The notes beneath the pieces were generated by a model. The model had not been told where the DNA came from. It saw only the letters and a list, made by a program, of their open reading frames with translations, and did not search any database. DNA of 64,000 nt from Mesorhizobium sp. ES1-1 (lineage in GTDB: Bacteria > Pseudomonadota > Alphaproteobacteria > Rhizobiales > Rhizobiaceae): positions 62,001 through 126,000 of the forward strand of contig NZ_JAIUGX010000003.1 in the NCBI RefSeq assembly GCF_020164785.1, read 5' to 3'. Below, one piece after another: positions 30,232 through 39,650 of the stretch (its first letter is position 1; the number at the start of each line of letters is the position of its first letter). A program made the position numbers and the translations under genes.

Positions 30232-32022
30232 TCACCCCTCAGAATTGCTCGGCTTGCCGTAGACCGGTGTCTCGATGCCCTCCATCCGGGCCTTGAGCTG
30301 CAGTGCGACATATTTCGAATAGAAGCGCGACAGCGCCAGATTGCCGCCCTGGAACCAGAGGGCCTCCTGGGCGGTCGGCCGCCACATGTTGCGCAGCTCG
30401 CCCTGCCATGGGCCGGGGTCGCCCTTCACGCCGGAGCCAAGTCCCCAGCACGGGCCGACCTTGTCGGCGACCTCGCGCGACACGACCGCCGCGACTGTCT
30501 CGTTCATCGACTGGTAGCCGGTGCAGGCGATGATGGCGTCGGCGGCAAGTTCGGTGCCGTCCTCGAACAGGATGCCTGTCGGCGTGAGCGAGGCGATGGC
30601 GACGCCGCTGCGAACAGCGATCTGGCCGTCGATGATCAGGTCCGAGGCTCCGACATCCATGTAGTAGCCGGAGCCGGTGCGGTAGGCCTTCATCAGCAGG
30701 CCGGTCTCGTCGTGGCCGAAATCGATGGCGAAGCCCGAGGCGCGCAGGCGGTCGTAGAAGGCGGCGTCGCGGGCCTTGATCACCTCGTAAAGCGCCCGCT
30801 GGCCCTCGGGGACAAGTGCGAAGGGCGTCGAGGCGACGATCATGTCGGCCTTCTCGGTGGTGATGCCGCGCGCCACCGCATCCTCCGAGAAGATCTCGAA
30901 GCCGACCTCCATCAACGTGTCCGACTTGACCACCGTCGTCGGCGAGCGCTGGATCATGGTGACCTCGGCGCCGCTCTCCCAGAGGTCGACGCTGACGTCA
31001 TGGCCGGAGCTGGCCGCGCCGATGACGGCTACCTTCTTGCCGCGGAATTTCTCGCCGCTCGCATATTGGCTGGAATGGAGCAGCTCGCCCTTGAACTGGT
31101 CGAGGCCGGGCAGGTCGATCTGGCGCGGCGGGCCATAGGCGCCCGTAGCGAAGACGATATGTTTCGGCTTGAGCGTGATGTGGCGGCCGACGCGATCGAC
31201 GACGACCGTCCACTCCTTTTGCGCCTCGTCATAGGAGGCGCTGAGGCATTTGGTGGCGACCCAGTAGTTGAGCTCCATCACCCGCGTGTACATTTCCAAC
31301 CAGTCGCCCATCTTGTCCTTGGGCGTGAAGACCGGCCAGTTTTCCGGGAAGGGGATGTAGGGCAGATGATCGTACCAGACCGGGTCGTGCAGCACGAGCG
31401 AGCGGTAGCGGTTGCGCCAGGAATCGCCGGGGCGTGCGTTCTTCTCGATGATGATTGTGGGCACGCCGAGCTGCCGCAGCCGGGCGCCCAACATGATGCC
31501 GCCCTGGCCGCCGCCGATCACGAGGCAATAGGGCTGATCCGAGGCGCCGAGCTCGCGCGTCTCGCGTGCACGAGCCTCCGTCCATGTCTCACGTTGGGGA
31601 TCGGCCTTGTGCCGGACACCGAGAGGTCGCGCCTTGCCCTTGCGCTCCTCGAAGCCCTTGAGATCTGTCATCGCCGTGAACAGGGTCCGGCAGCGCCCGC
31701 CGCGCAGGCGCATGATGCCCTGGCCCCAGGCCAGTTCGGTCTCGAAGGTGAACCAGGCCTCGATCGTGCCCTCATCCTCGGTCGCTTCGCCGGTGATCTG
31801 CCAAGCCCTTGGCTTGGTGGTCGCCAGCGTCGTTCGGAGCATGTCGGCGATGGCGTCGCGGCCTTCCATGGTTGTGACATTCCAGGTGAAGGACAGGAGA
31901 TCACGCCAGTAGCAATCGTCGACGAACAGGTTGGCGGCCGATTGCGCGTCGCCGGCCGAGAGCGCCTTCGAAAGGGATTCGAGCCATGCGGCGGCCTGTT
32001 TTGTCGGTGCGATTTCGAGCAT
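30232..32022 (-). CDS. Flavin-containing monooxygenase with N-terminal NTF2-like domain
   Basis: A 596-residue FAD/NADPH enzyme. Residues about 1-150 form an NTF2-like domain (with NLFVDDCYWRDLLSFTWNV). The FAD loop VIGGGQGGIMLGARLRQLG is near residue 178, the FMO fingerprint FKGELLHSSQY lies just before the NADPH-binding VIGAASSGHDVSVDLWESGAEV, and FATGAYG is the linker motif. Similar enzymes oxygenate N- or S-containing compounds or perform Baeyer-Villiger reactions; the substrate here is unknown. AAGAGGAAG precedes the ATG. A 677-codon open frame on the opposite strand is a shadow. Confidence 0.88.
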   Translation of the reverse strand: MLEIAPTKQAAAWLESLSKALSAGDAQSAANLFVDDCYWRDLLSFTWNVTTMEGRDAIADMLRTTLATTKPRAWQITGEATEDEGTIEAWFTFETELAWGQGIMRLRGGRCRTLFTAMTDLKGFEERKGKARPLGVRHKADPQRETWTEARARETRELGASDQPYCLVIGGGQGGIMLGARLRQLGVPTIIIEKNARPGDSWRNRYRSLVLHDPVWYDHLPYIPFPENWPVFTPKDKMGDWLEMYTRVMELNYWVATKCLSASYDEAQKEWTVVVDRVGRHITLKPKHIVFATGAYGPPRQIDLPGLDQFKGELLHSSQYASGEKFRGKKVAVIGAASSGHDVSVDLWESGAEVTMIQRSPTTVVKSDTLMEVGFEIFSEDAVARGITTEKADMIVASTPFALVPEGQRALYEVIKARDAAFYDRLRASGFAIDFGHDETGLLMKAYRTGSGYYMDVGASDLIIDGQIAVRSGVAIASLTPTGILFEDGTELAADAIIACTGYQSMNETVAAVVSREVADKVGPCWGLGSGVKGDPGPWQGELRNMWRPTAQEALWFQGGNLALSRFYSKYVALQLKARMEGIETPVYGKPSNSEG

Positions 32023-32071
32023 GTCTTCCTCTTTTGCTGCGTGTGTCTAACCAGACGGTAACTGTGGAACC

Positions 32072-32202
32072 CGGCGCCGCCCCTCATCCGCCTGCCGGCG
32101 CCTTCTCCCCGTGAAGGACGGGGAGAAGGGATCCAGGCGCTCCGCTGGCGACCCCTCTCCCCGTTCTTCACGCGGAGAGGGGTCGGGTGAGGGGCAGCGC
32201 CA
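32072..32202. repeat. Palindromic intergenic repeat, family C (copy 1)
   Basis: Starts GGCGCCGCCCCTCATCCGCC, carries hairpins CTTCTCCCCGT..ACGGGGAGAAG and CCTCTCCCCG..CGGAGAGG, and ends GGGTGAGGGGCAGCGCC. Relatives lie at 36429-36609 and 37841-37968. Confidence 0.8.
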
Positions 32203-32222
32203 AGGCCCGGCAAGCTTTTGTC

Positions 32223-33167
32223 CTAATCCCCGAGCGGCTCCATTTCCTTGCCGGTGCGGTGAATCTGGGCGTTGTATTTGATACGCCGCACCGTTTCGCG
32301 AGCCGAGCCGTCGAGCTTGTAGGCGGACGCCACTGCCAGCAGGTCGATGGCGGCCAGGAAGGCGAAGCGCGACGCCGTCGGTTTCAACGTGTCGGGATAT
32401 TCCGGCACCGCAACCGTCAGCCTGACGTCGCAGGCGCGGGCCAATTCGGTGTCGGGTGCGGTCACGGCGATGGCATTGGCGCGGTAGTGCTGGGCCAGTT
32501 CGACGGCCTCGATCACCTCGCGCGTGCGTCCGGTCGCCGAGATGGCGATGACGAGGTCGCCGGGCTTCAGGGTCGAGGCGGTCATGCGCATCAGATAGGG
32601 GTCGCATTGAGCGCTGACGGTGATGCCATAGCGGAACAGCCGGTACTGGGTTTCCTGCGCCAGCGCCGACGAGCTGCCGCCGAGCCCGAACACCGTGACC
32701 TGGCGTGCCTTGGCGATCAGCTCGGCGGCTTTTCGCAGCTGGTCGGGATCAAGCTGCCGCTCGGCTTCCTGAAGCGCGCGGCGCGCCTCCGCGAACACGG
32801 CGTTCCAGAACGGCATGCCGTTGTCGTTGCTCACCGTCGGCGACTTGGCGAGATAAAGCGCGCCGACGACTAGGCTCTGCGCCAGCTTCAGCTTGAAGTC
32901 GCGCACGCCCTCGCAGCCGATGGCGCGGCAGAAACGGGTCACCGTCGGTTCGCTGACCCCGGCGCGCTGGGCTAACGCCGCGTTGGAAGCGTCGACCGCG
33001 TACCTGACATCGTCGAGCACGACGTCGGCGACGCGGCGTTCGGCCGGCCGCAACTCGCCATAGGAATCCTTGACCAGCGAGATGATATCGGGAATGCGCC
33101 GCAGGGGCTCGCGGGCCTCCGCGTCGCCGTTTGGGGTCAGCATGTCCTGGCGGTCCGCGTCGGTCAT
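32223..33167 (-). CDS. MurR/RpiR family transcriptional regulator
   Basis: A 314-residue regulator with an N-terminal RpiR helix-turn-helix (about residues 25-100, with ASNAALAQRAGVSEPTVTRF) and a C-terminal SIS sugar-phosphate-binding domain (about 135-270, VTVFGLGGSSSALAQE). ATG 33167 follows AAGG. It is divergent from the ABC transporter operon across 342 bp that contain a good palindrome, so it probably controls that cluster through a phosphorylated or sugar-like ligand. It resembles HexR-type proteins in the HTH, which I note only as similarity. Confidence 0.85.
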   Translation of the reverse strand: MTDADRQDMLTPNGDAEAREPLRRIPDIISLVKDSYGELRPAERRVADVVLDDVRYAVDASNAALAQRAGVSEPTVTRFCRAIGCEGVRDFKLKLAQSLVVGALYLAKSPTVSNDNGMPFWNAVFAEARRALQEAERQLDPDQLRKAAELIAKARQVTVFGLGGSSSALAQETQYRLFRYGITVSAQCDPYLMRMTASTLKPGDLVIAISATGRTREVIEAVELAQHYRANAIAVTAPDTELARACDVRLTVAVPEYPDTLKPTASRFAFLAAIDLLAVASAYKLDGSARETVRRIKYNAQIHRTGKEMEPLGD

Positions 33168-33509
33168 CAAGTCAGGCCTTCCCCGGTTTTGAACCGACTT
33201 CTAACATGGCCGCTCGGAGCCGTTCCATGTTTTGGTGTGTCACGACCCCCCGGCTGAGGACTGCGTCACGCCAAATCCGTCCGTCCGTCATAAGCCTTTA
33301 CTCCAAAGACCCTGACGGAGAGTATGTAAGAAAGCAACACAGTTTTCAAGTCGTAGAAAACGCTATGAAATCATAGAGATGATTAAGCTGACGTGGCTCC
33401 CCTTATAAAGATGCCGACTCCTCGCTTGACAGGAAAGTAGGATAGTTACAGACTGATTTTCGCGGTCGGATGAGCCCTATCGGATCATCCCGCGATCTCC
33501 GAGGGGCGG
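33168..33509. promoter_or_regulatory. Divergent control region of rpiR-like gene and ABC operon
   Basis: 342 bp without a gene and more A/T-rich than its surroundings. The palindrome CTATGAAATCATAG (33363-33376, 6-bp arms, 2-bp centre) and the inverted pair GTTTTC (33342-33347) / GAAAAC (33356-33361) are candidate operator halves. No certain promoter boxes were assigned. Confidence 0.5.
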
Positions 33510-34337
33510 ATGAATTTGGCGGATGCACCAACCCCAAAGCTTGGCGTACAGGCGGCGAGCAAGGTCTATCATACCGCCTCCGGCGACCTCCTGGCGCTGG
33601 ACCGCTGCAGCCTTGACGTCAACGCCAACGAAATCGTCTCGATCGTCGGGCCTTCGGGCTGCGGCAAGACCACGCTGTTGTGGTCCATGTCGGGCCTGCA
33701 TCGCCTGAGCAGCGGCGAGATCCGGCTCGACGGCGTCAAGATCAGCGGCCCGCACCCCGATATCGGTATCGTCTTCCAGGAAGCAAACCTTCTCCCCTGG
33801 CGCAATCTCGATGCCAACATCCGATTCCCCTTCGAGATCAAGGGCGAGAAGCCGGATCGGGCGTGGATCGCGCATCTGCTCGCCCGCGTCGGCCTCGACG
33901 GTTTTGGCGGCAAGTTCCCGCGTGAGCTTTCCGGCGGCATGCAGCAGCGCGCGGCGATCGTGCGCGCACTGGCGCTGAAACCGTCGGTGCTGCTGATGGA
34001 CGAGCCGTTCGGCGCGCTCGACAGCTTCACCCGCGAGGAGATGAACCGGCTGGTCGAGGAAATCTGGCTCGACACCAAGACCACCATCGTCTTCATCACC
34101 CACTCGATCGAGGAGGCGATTTTCCTTTCCGACCGCGTGGTGGTGCTGAGCGGGCGGCCGGGGCGCGTGGCCAAGGAGTACCGCGTGCCGTTTCCAAGGC
34201 CCCGCTCGCTGGAGATCATGGCGACAAAGGAGGTCTTCGACCTCACCAACCGGATCAAGATGGACATTGTCGGCGAGCGCGCGACCCCGAAGGCCGCGGA
34301 GCGTGCCGGCGCCGAAATCGTGAGGATCAGGTCGTGA
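33510..34337 (+). CDS. ABC transporter ATP-binding protein (nitrate/sulfonate/taurine type)
   Basis: A 275-residue ATPase of the SsuB/TauB/NrtD group that powers uptake of small nitrogen or sulfur compounds or pyrimidine precursors. Walker A is GPSGCGKTT, the signature LSGGMQQR, Walker B LLMDEP, followed by the H-loop in VFITHSIEEA. A ribosome site GAGGGGCGG precedes the ATG. The stop overlaps the permease start by 4 bp. Confidence 0.92.
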   Translation: MNLADAPTPKLGVQAASKVYHTASGDLLALDRCSLDVNANEIVSIVGPSGCGKTTLLWSMSGLHRLSSGEIRLDGVKISGPHPDIGIVFQEANLLPWRNLDANIRFPFEIKGEKPDRAWIAHLLARVGLDGFGGKFPRELSGGMQQRAAIVRALALKPSVLLMDEPFGALDSFTREEMNRLVEEIWLDTKTTIVFITHSIEEAIFLSDRVVVLSGRPGRVAKEYRVPFPRPRSLEIMATKEVFDLTNRIKMDIVGERATPKAAERAGAEIVRIRS

Positions 34338-35176
34338 GCGACGCCATCCCGGAATTCTCCAAGGCCAAGGCAGGCGAAGGGCATGAGGTCGGCCTGACCA
34401 ATCTGTCGGCTTTCGCCAGCGGCCCGGGCATCCAGTCCGGCAAGGAAGTGGCGGCCATTATCGCGGTCGCCGTCATCATCATCGGCGGCATAGAGCTGGC
34501 GCTGCGGCTGTTCCAGGTGCCGCTCTACATCATGCCGCCGCCAAGCTCGATCGTCTATGCGCTGTGGGACGAGTTCCCGCTGATCGCGCCGCATCTCGGG
34601 TACACACTGGTCGAGCTGCTTTCCGGCTTCGCCATCGGCGCCGTCGTCGGCCTGGTGCTGGCGGCCGTCATCACCCAGTTCCCCTTCGCCGAGAAGATCG
34701 TCGCGCCTTACATCCTGCTCCTGGTCACCACGCCGATGCTGGCGCTGGTGCCGCTCCTGATCCTGCGCTTCGGTTTCGGCTACACGCCGCGCATCATCGC
34801 GGTGGCGCTGGCCGCCGGGCCGATGGTGATGATCAACGCCGCCACCGGCTTTCGCCGCGTCGACAGCGCCAAGATCGCTCTGGCGCGTTCCTATGGCGCC
34901 AGCACCTTGCAGATCTTCTGGAAGATCCGCGCGCCGATGGCGCTGCCGATGATCCTGGTCGGCCTGATGATCGGCGCCATCTTCGGCCTGCTGACGGCGG
35001 TGGGCGCCGAAATGGTGGGCGGCGGTTTCGGCCTCGGCAACCGGCTGACGACCTATTCGTCGATGATCCAGATGCCGCAATTCTTCGCGGTGGTTCTGCT
35101 GCTGTCGACGCTCGGCATACTGATCTACGTTCTGTTCTTCCTGATTGGCAAGAAATGGGCGAGCTGGGAGGCTTGA
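34334..35176 (+). CDS. ABC transporter permease (SsuC/TauC type)
   Basis: A 280-residue inner-membrane protein with about six helices. The EAA-type loop that docks on the ATPase is GASTLQIFWKIRAPMALPM. The GTG start overlaps the ATPase stop (GTGA). It forms one transporter with the flanking ATPase and the Tat-exported binding protein. Confidence 0.9.
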   Translation: MSDAIPEFSKAKAGEGHEVGLTNLSAFASGPGIQSGKEVAAIIAVAVIIIGGIELALRLFQVPLYIMPPPSSIVYALWDEFPLIAPHLGYTLVELLSGFAIGAVVGLVLAAVITQFPFAEKIVAPYILLLVTTPMLALVPLLILRFGFGYTPRIIAVALAAGPMVMINAATGFRRVDSAKIALARSYGASTLQIFWKIRAPMALPMILVGLMIGAIFGLLTAVGAEMVGGGFGLGNRLTTYSSMIQMPQFFAVVLLLSTLGILIYVLFFLIGKKWASWEA

Positions 35177-35244
35177 GGCAGGCAAGGTAAAACTATGTTC
35201 GCGACAGCGGACAAAAGACTGACAATCAACAAAAGGGGAATGCG

Positions 35245-36408
35245 ATGACCATGGACAAGACGAGCAATCCGGCGGGGATCAGCCGCCGCTATTTCCTGCA
35301 GGTGACCGGCGCCGGCCTGGTGACGGCGACCGCGCTTGGGGCCACCGGCCTCAAGGCAAGGGCCGAGCCCTACGGCAAATTCACCTGGATCTCACCGCGG
35401 GGCACGCTGGAAGTGCTCGACGATTATCCCTATTGGGCGGCCAAGAAGGCCGGCTATTTCGAAGGGCTCGACACGGATATGCAGCCCGGCCCGTCGGACG
35501 GCACGGCAACGGTCAAGTTCGTCGATGTCGGCCAGGCCGACATGGGCTTCCCGTCGCCCGGCGTGTTCTCCTTCGCCATCCAGAATGGCATGAAGCTGAA
35601 GTCGGTGTTCCACATGGGCGCGCGCGACACGTTCAGCATCGCCTTCCGCAAGGGCGAAGGCTCGAACGACCTGAAGAAACTCGAAGGCAAGACCATCCTG
35701 CTCGGCTCGGCCGCCTGGCAGTCGATCACCGATCCGCTGCTAGCGGCGCAGGGCGTCGACATCAAGAAGGTCAAATATGTCGAGGCCGGCTGGCCGACCT
35801 GGGGCACGGCACTCGCCGGCGGCCAGGGAGATGCCGCCTTGTCATGGGAAGGCCTGCGCGCCGAATGGATCGCCAAGGGTCTCGACTTCGAATATTGGCT
35901 GGGGGTGCAGAACTCCAAGCTGCCCGCCAACACTTTCGTGGTACGCGCCGCCGACCTCGAGGATCCCGACCGCAAGGCGTTCCTGGAAAAGTATCTGCGC
36001 GGCTGGGCTATGGGTCTCGAATTCGGCTACCAGAATCCCCGCGCGGCCGTCGAAGCGGTGTTCGAGCAGTTCCCGACGCTAGCCAAGAATCTCGGGCCTG
36101 AACTCGGCACCACGTCGATCCTGCAGCAGATCAACGTGTTCCGCGGCGACATGGACAAGCGCGGCGGCTGGGGCTCGCACGACATGGCGAGCTGGCAGGG
36201 CTTCTTCGACGAGATCCACAAGATCGGCCAGATCACCAATCCGGTGAAGGCCGAGGACGTCTGTACCAATGAGCTGATCCCGGCGGCGAACGATTTCGAC
36301 AAGGCCAAGGTCAAGGCCGACGCAGACGGAGTGAAGCTCTCCGAAGGTTTTGCGGCGCTCGATGTCGATAAGATCAAGGCGCATCTGTTCGATTCGGCGT
36401 TGAAGTAG
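35245..36408 (+). CDS. ABC transporter substrate-binding protein, Tat-exported, NMT1/THI5-like
   Basis: A 387-residue periplasmic binding protein. The N-terminus carries a twin-arginine signal (SRRYFLQVTGAG, hydrophobic stretch to about residue 35), so it is probably folded before export. The body (YPYWAAKKAGYFEGL, FVDVGQADMGFPSPGVFSFA) fits the NMT1/SsuA-like fold that binds thiamine precursors, sulfonates or nitrate. The ligand cannot be told from sequence. AAAGGGG precedes the ATG. Confidence 0.88.
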   Translation: MTMDKTSNPAGISRRYFLQVTGAGLVTATALGATGLKARAEPYGKFTWISPRGTLEVLDDYPYWAAKKAGYFEGLDTDMQPGPSDGTATVKFVDVGQADMGFPSPGVFSFAIQNGMKLKSVFHMGARDTFSIAFRKGEGSNDLKKLEGKTILLGSAAWQSITDPLLAAQGVDIKKVKYVEAGWPTWGTALAGGQGDAALSWEGLRAEWIAKGLDFEYWLGVQNSKLPANTFVVRAADLEDPDRKAFLEKYLRGWAMGLEFGYQNPRAAVEAVFEQFPTLAKNLGPELGTTSILQQINVFRGDMDKRGGWGSHDMASWQGFFDEIHKIGQITNPVKAEDVCTNELIPAANDFDKAKVKADADGVKLSEGFAALDVDKIKAHLFDSALK

Positions 36409-36428
36409 GCGCCAATCTTGCCGAGGTC

Positions 36429-36609
36429 GGCGCCGCCCCTCATCCGCCTGCCGGCACCTTCTCCCCGTAGGTGACGGGGAGAAGGTAGGCAGCGGTGGCT
36501 GAGGCGCTCATTTTGCCACGTTGGTGATTGGCGAAATCTATGGCGACAGCGGCTTTCTCCCCGTAACTTACGGGAGAAATGCCCGGCAGGGCAATGAGGG
36601 GCGGCGCCG
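36429..36609. repeat. Palindromic intergenic repeat, family C (copy 2, extended)
   Basis: Begins GGCGCCGCCCCTCATCCGCC with hairpin CTTCTCCCCGTAGGTGACGGGGAGAAG (paired arms only of about 11 bp) and ends CAATGAGGGGCGGCGCC, so both outer ends are complementary. An insert of about 60 bp separates the halves. Confidence 0.75.
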
Positions 36610-36691
36610 CCCTGAGGTGATTGTCCTGGCCAAAGACTAGGACGGCAAGAGTTTGGCGCCGTGTATAAAACAAGAAATCGGGAGGGCTGAG

Positions 36692-37780
36692 ATGGCCGAC
36701 AAGGTAAAAGTGCTGGTGGTGGGTCTCGGCAATATGGGCGCGTCGCATGCGAGCGCCTATCATCGCTCGGAAGGTTTCGAGATCGTCGGCATCATGAGCC
36801 GCTCGATCAAGAGCAACACGAAGATTCCGGCCGAGCTATCCAGCTATCCGCTCTACGAGGATTTCGACCAGGCGCTGGCGGAGACGAAGCCGGACGCCGT
36901 TTCGATCAACTCCTGGCCCAACACGCATGCCGAATATGCGCTGAAAGCGATCGCCGCCAACTGCCATGTGTTCATGGAAAAGCCGCTGGCCACCAACATC
37001 GAGGATGCCGAGAAGGTAGTTGCCGCCGCTCGCGCCAAGGGCCGCAAGCTGGTGCTGGGCTATATCCTTCGCGTGCACCCGTCCTGGATCAAGTTCATCG
37101 AGGTCGGCAAGACGCTCGGCAAGCCCCTGGTCATGCGCCTCAACCTCAACCAGCAGAGCAGCGGCAGCGCCTGGCACTGGCACAAGAACCTGATCGATTC
37201 GCTGATCCCGATCGTCGATTGCGGCGTGCACTATGTCGACGTCATGTGCCAGCTGACCGGCGCCAAGCCGGTGCGCGTGCACGGCATCGGCGCCAAGCTC
37301 TGGGCGGAAGCCGACAAGCAGAATTACGGCCATCTGCACGTCACCTTCGATGACGGCTCGGTCGGCTGGTACGAGGCCGGCTGGGGCCCGATGATGAGCG
37401 AGACGGCCTATTTCGTGAAGGACGTCATTGGCCCCAAGGGCGCGGTGTCGATCGTCGCCGGCCAGCAGGCGAGCGCGTCGAACGAACTCGCCGAGGTCTC
37501 GAGCTCGGCCGACATCGACCGGCACACCAAGACCGACGCGCTGAAGATCCACTATGCCGCTGTCGATGGCGACAAGAACTTCTCCAAGCCCGACGAGATC
37601 GTCAGCATGGAGGATGAACCCGGCCACCAGGAACTATGCGACCGCGAACAGGCGTTCTTCCTGCGCGCCATAAGGGAGGACCTCGATTTGACCGAGCAGA
37701 TGGATGCCGCGGTCAACAGCCTGCGCATCGTGCTCGCCGCCGAACAGAGCATCGAGCTGGGGCGGACCGTGGAGTTGTGA
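36692..37780 (+). CDS. Gfo/Idh/MocA family oxidoreductase
   Basis: A 362-residue NAD(P)-dependent dehydrogenase. An N-terminal Rossmann fold (VVGLGNMGASHASAY) and the family motif MEKPLATN (catalytic Lys of EKP) are present; a second Lys/His pair lies in DCGVHYVDVMCQL. Family members oxidise sugars, inositols or related polyols. Its start with GGAGGG upstream lies after the ABC genes, so the imported compound may be its substrate. Confidence 0.9.
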   Translation: MADKVKVLVVGLGNMGASHASAYHRSEGFEIVGIMSRSIKSNTKIPAELSSYPLYEDFDQALAETKPDAVSINSWPNTHAEYALKAIAANCHVFMEKPLATNIEDAEKVVAAARAKGRKLVLGYILRVHPSWIKFIEVGKTLGKPLVMRLNLNQQSSGSAWHWHKNLIDSLIPIVDCGVHYVDVMCQLTGAKPVRVHGIGAKLWAEADKQNYGHLHVTFDDGSVGWYEAGWGPMMSETAYFVKDVIGPKGAVSIVAGQQASASNELAEVSSSADIDRHTKTDALKIHYAAVDGDKNFSKPDEIVSMEDEPGHQELCDREQAFFLRAIREDLDLTEQMDAAVNSLRIVLAAEQSIELGRTVEL

Positions 37781-37840
37781 TCCTGTCCGGGGCGAGCATC
37801 GCCGAGGACCGGTGTGTCCACAGGACACCGGCTCAGGTTT

Positions 37841-37968
37841 GCGCCGCCCCTCATCCGCCTGCCGGCACCTTCTCCCCGTATAGTGACGGGGAGAAGGAAA
37901 GAGCTGCAACGCCGGCGTCCCCTCTCCCCGTTCTTCACGGGGAGAGGGTAAGGGTGAGGGGCGGCGGC
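37841..37968. repeat. Palindromic intergenic repeat, family C (copy 3)
   Basis: GCGCCGCCCCTCATCCGCC start, two hairpins (CTTCTCCCCGT/ACGGGGAGAAG and CCTCTCCCCG/CGGGGAGAGG), and TGAGGGGCGGCGGC end. It is between the dehydrogenase and amidase genes. Confidence 0.8.
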
Positions 37969-37994
37969 GACATCGACAAAACTGGGAGAGAGAC

Positions 37995-39431
37995 ATGGTC
38001 ACCGACAGCCTGCTGACAACCTATACCGAGTCCGACGCGCTCGACCTGGCCGCGCTGGTTCATAGCGGGCAGGTGTCGCCGGCCGAGCTGGTCGAGGCGG
38101 CGGTCACGGTGATCGACAGGCTGAACCCGGAGCTCAACGCCGTCGTCCATCGGCTCTACGACATGGCGCGCGCCCAGGCGCAGACGGTCGACAAGTCTGC
38201 CCCCTTTGCCGGCGTGCCATTCCTGCTCAAGGAACTGGCCTCGTCCTGGACAGGGGCGCCGAACACCAATTCGTCCTTCTACCTCAAGGATGTCGTCGCC
38301 GATTTCGACACCGAGGTCGTTCGGCGCATGAAGGCGGCGGGGCTGGTGATGGTCGGCAAGTCGAACGCGCCGGAAAATGGCTGGTCGATCACGACGGAAC
38401 CGAAGCTCTACGGCAAGACGAAAAACCCGTGGAAAGAGGGCATCACGCCGGGCGGCTCCAGCGGCGGCACGGCTGCGGCCATCGCATCGCGCATGGTGCC
38501 GATTGCCGAGGCCAGCGACGGCGCCGGCTCGATCCGCATCCCGGCCTCCTGTTGCGGCATTGTCGGCCTGAAGCCCTCGCGCGGCCGCGTCAGCCTCGCG
38601 CCTTTCGGCGATTATTGGTATGGCGGCGCCTACTTCCTGTGCTGCTCGCGCACGGTGCGCGACACCGCAGCCTATCTCGACGCGGTTGCCGGCGCCTTGC
38701 CCGGCGACCCTTATACGCCGCCGGTTCCCGATGGCTCCTGGCTCGACCTCTCGGCGCGCGCGCCGAAAAAACTGCGTATCGGCTTCTCGGTCACGCCTCC
38801 CAACGGCACCGATATCGACCCGGAGGTGAAGGCAGCGGTGCTGGCAACCGTCGCGATGCTCGAGGGTCTCGGCCACGATGTCGAGGAGCATGATATGCCC
38901 CTCGACGCCAATGGCGTGTGGGGAACCTACACCAACATGACCTGCGTGCAAACGGCCGCGACCTTCGACTATCTCGAGACCGTGATCGGCCGGCCTGTCA
39001 CCCCTAACGATGTCGAGCCACTGACCTTCGCGATCATCGAGCGCGGCCGCGCCACCAGCGGCATCCGGCATATTTCGGATGTCGAGCAGCTCAGGCAGGT
39101 TGGCCGCGATATTGTCGGCGATCTCAACGCCTACGACCTTTACATCACGCCGACCCTGACGCAGTTGCCGCGGCCGTTCGGCTATTACGACATGTCGGAA
39201 ACCAACCTCGACCGCTATAACGCCAAATGGGCGGATTCGGTGTTCGCCTTCCCGTTCAACATTTCCGGCCAGCCGGCAATCTCGCTGCCGCTCGGCTGGT
39301 CGCAAGGCGGCGTTCCGATCGGCGTGCAACTGGTCGGCCGCTATGGCGACGAGGCGACGGTGCTGGCCGCCTCGGCGCAACTGGAGCAGGAGATCGCGTG
39401 GCGGGATCGCCGGCCGCCGATCAGCGCTTAA
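37995..39431 (+). CDS. Amidase (amidase-signature family)
   Basis: A 478-residue Ser-cisSer-Lys hydrolase of amides. The catalytic Lys is in PFLLKELAS, the first Ser region is GGSSGGTAAAIAS, and the nucleophile region is SDGAGSIRIPAS. The C-terminal substrate region differs between subfamilies, so the substrate is unknown; an amide imported by the neighbouring ABC system is plausible. GGGAGAGAG precedes the ATG. Confidence 0.9.
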   Translation: MVTDSLLTTYTESDALDLAALVHSGQVSPAELVEAAVTVIDRLNPELNAVVHRLYDMARAQAQTVDKSAPFAGVPFLLKELASSWTGAPNTNSSFYLKDVVADFDTEVVRRMKAAGLVMVGKSNAPENGWSITTEPKLYGKTKNPWKEGITPGGSSGGTAAAIASRMVPIAEASDGAGSIRIPASCCGIVGLKPSRGRVSLAPFGDYWYGGAYFLCCSRTVRDTAAYLDAVAGALPGDPYTPPVPDGSWLDLSARAPKKLRIGFSVTPPNGTDIDPEVKAAVLATVAMLEGLGHDVEEHDMPLDANGVWGTYTNMTCVQTAATFDYLETVIGRPVTPNDVEPLTFAIIERGRATSGIRHISDVEQLRQVGRDIVGDLNAYDLYITPTLTQLPRPFGYYDMSETNLDRYNAKWADSVFAFPFNISGQPAISLPLGWSQGGVPIGVQLVGRYGDEATVLAASAQLEQEIAWRDRRPPISA

Positions 39432-39482
39432 TTAGCCGGCTTGGCATGGGGTGCGGCGATCAATCTCCGCAGGGCACTCAAC

Positions 39483-39637
39483 GGTGCCCCTGTCCTGCCG
39501 GACGTCTCCCCCACGGGTGGGGAGATCGGCAGGTTCGGCGCCAGCCCCTCTTCTTGCTACATTGAAAATTGGCAAAGGCAGTCATGACCGCCGATCTCCC
39601 CCCGTGGGAAGATGCCCAGGAGGGCATAGGGGGCGCC
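39483..39637. repeat. Palindromic intergenic repeat, family D (copy 2)
   Basis: An inverted repeat related to 25914-26070: inner arms GTCTCCCCCAC / CCCCCGTGGGAAGAT and outer GGTGCCCCTG / CATAGGGGGCGCC. It separates the convergent amidase and M24 peptidase genes. Confidence 0.7.
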
Positions 39638-39650
39638 GTAGAGTGCCCGC

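Noticed and set aside
30028..32061. A 677-codon open frame on the plus strand
   Set aside because: It is the anti-sense shadow of the flavin monooxygenase gene, which has FAD and NADPH motifs and a good ribosome site; high-GC codon bias keeps the opposite frame open.
33569..35185. A 538-codon open frame on the minus strand
   Set aside because: It is the anti-sense shadow of the ABC ATPase and permease genes, both with complete motifs.
37935..39380. A 481-codon open frame on the minus strand
   Set aside because: It is the anti-sense shadow of the amidase gene, which has the full amidase signature.
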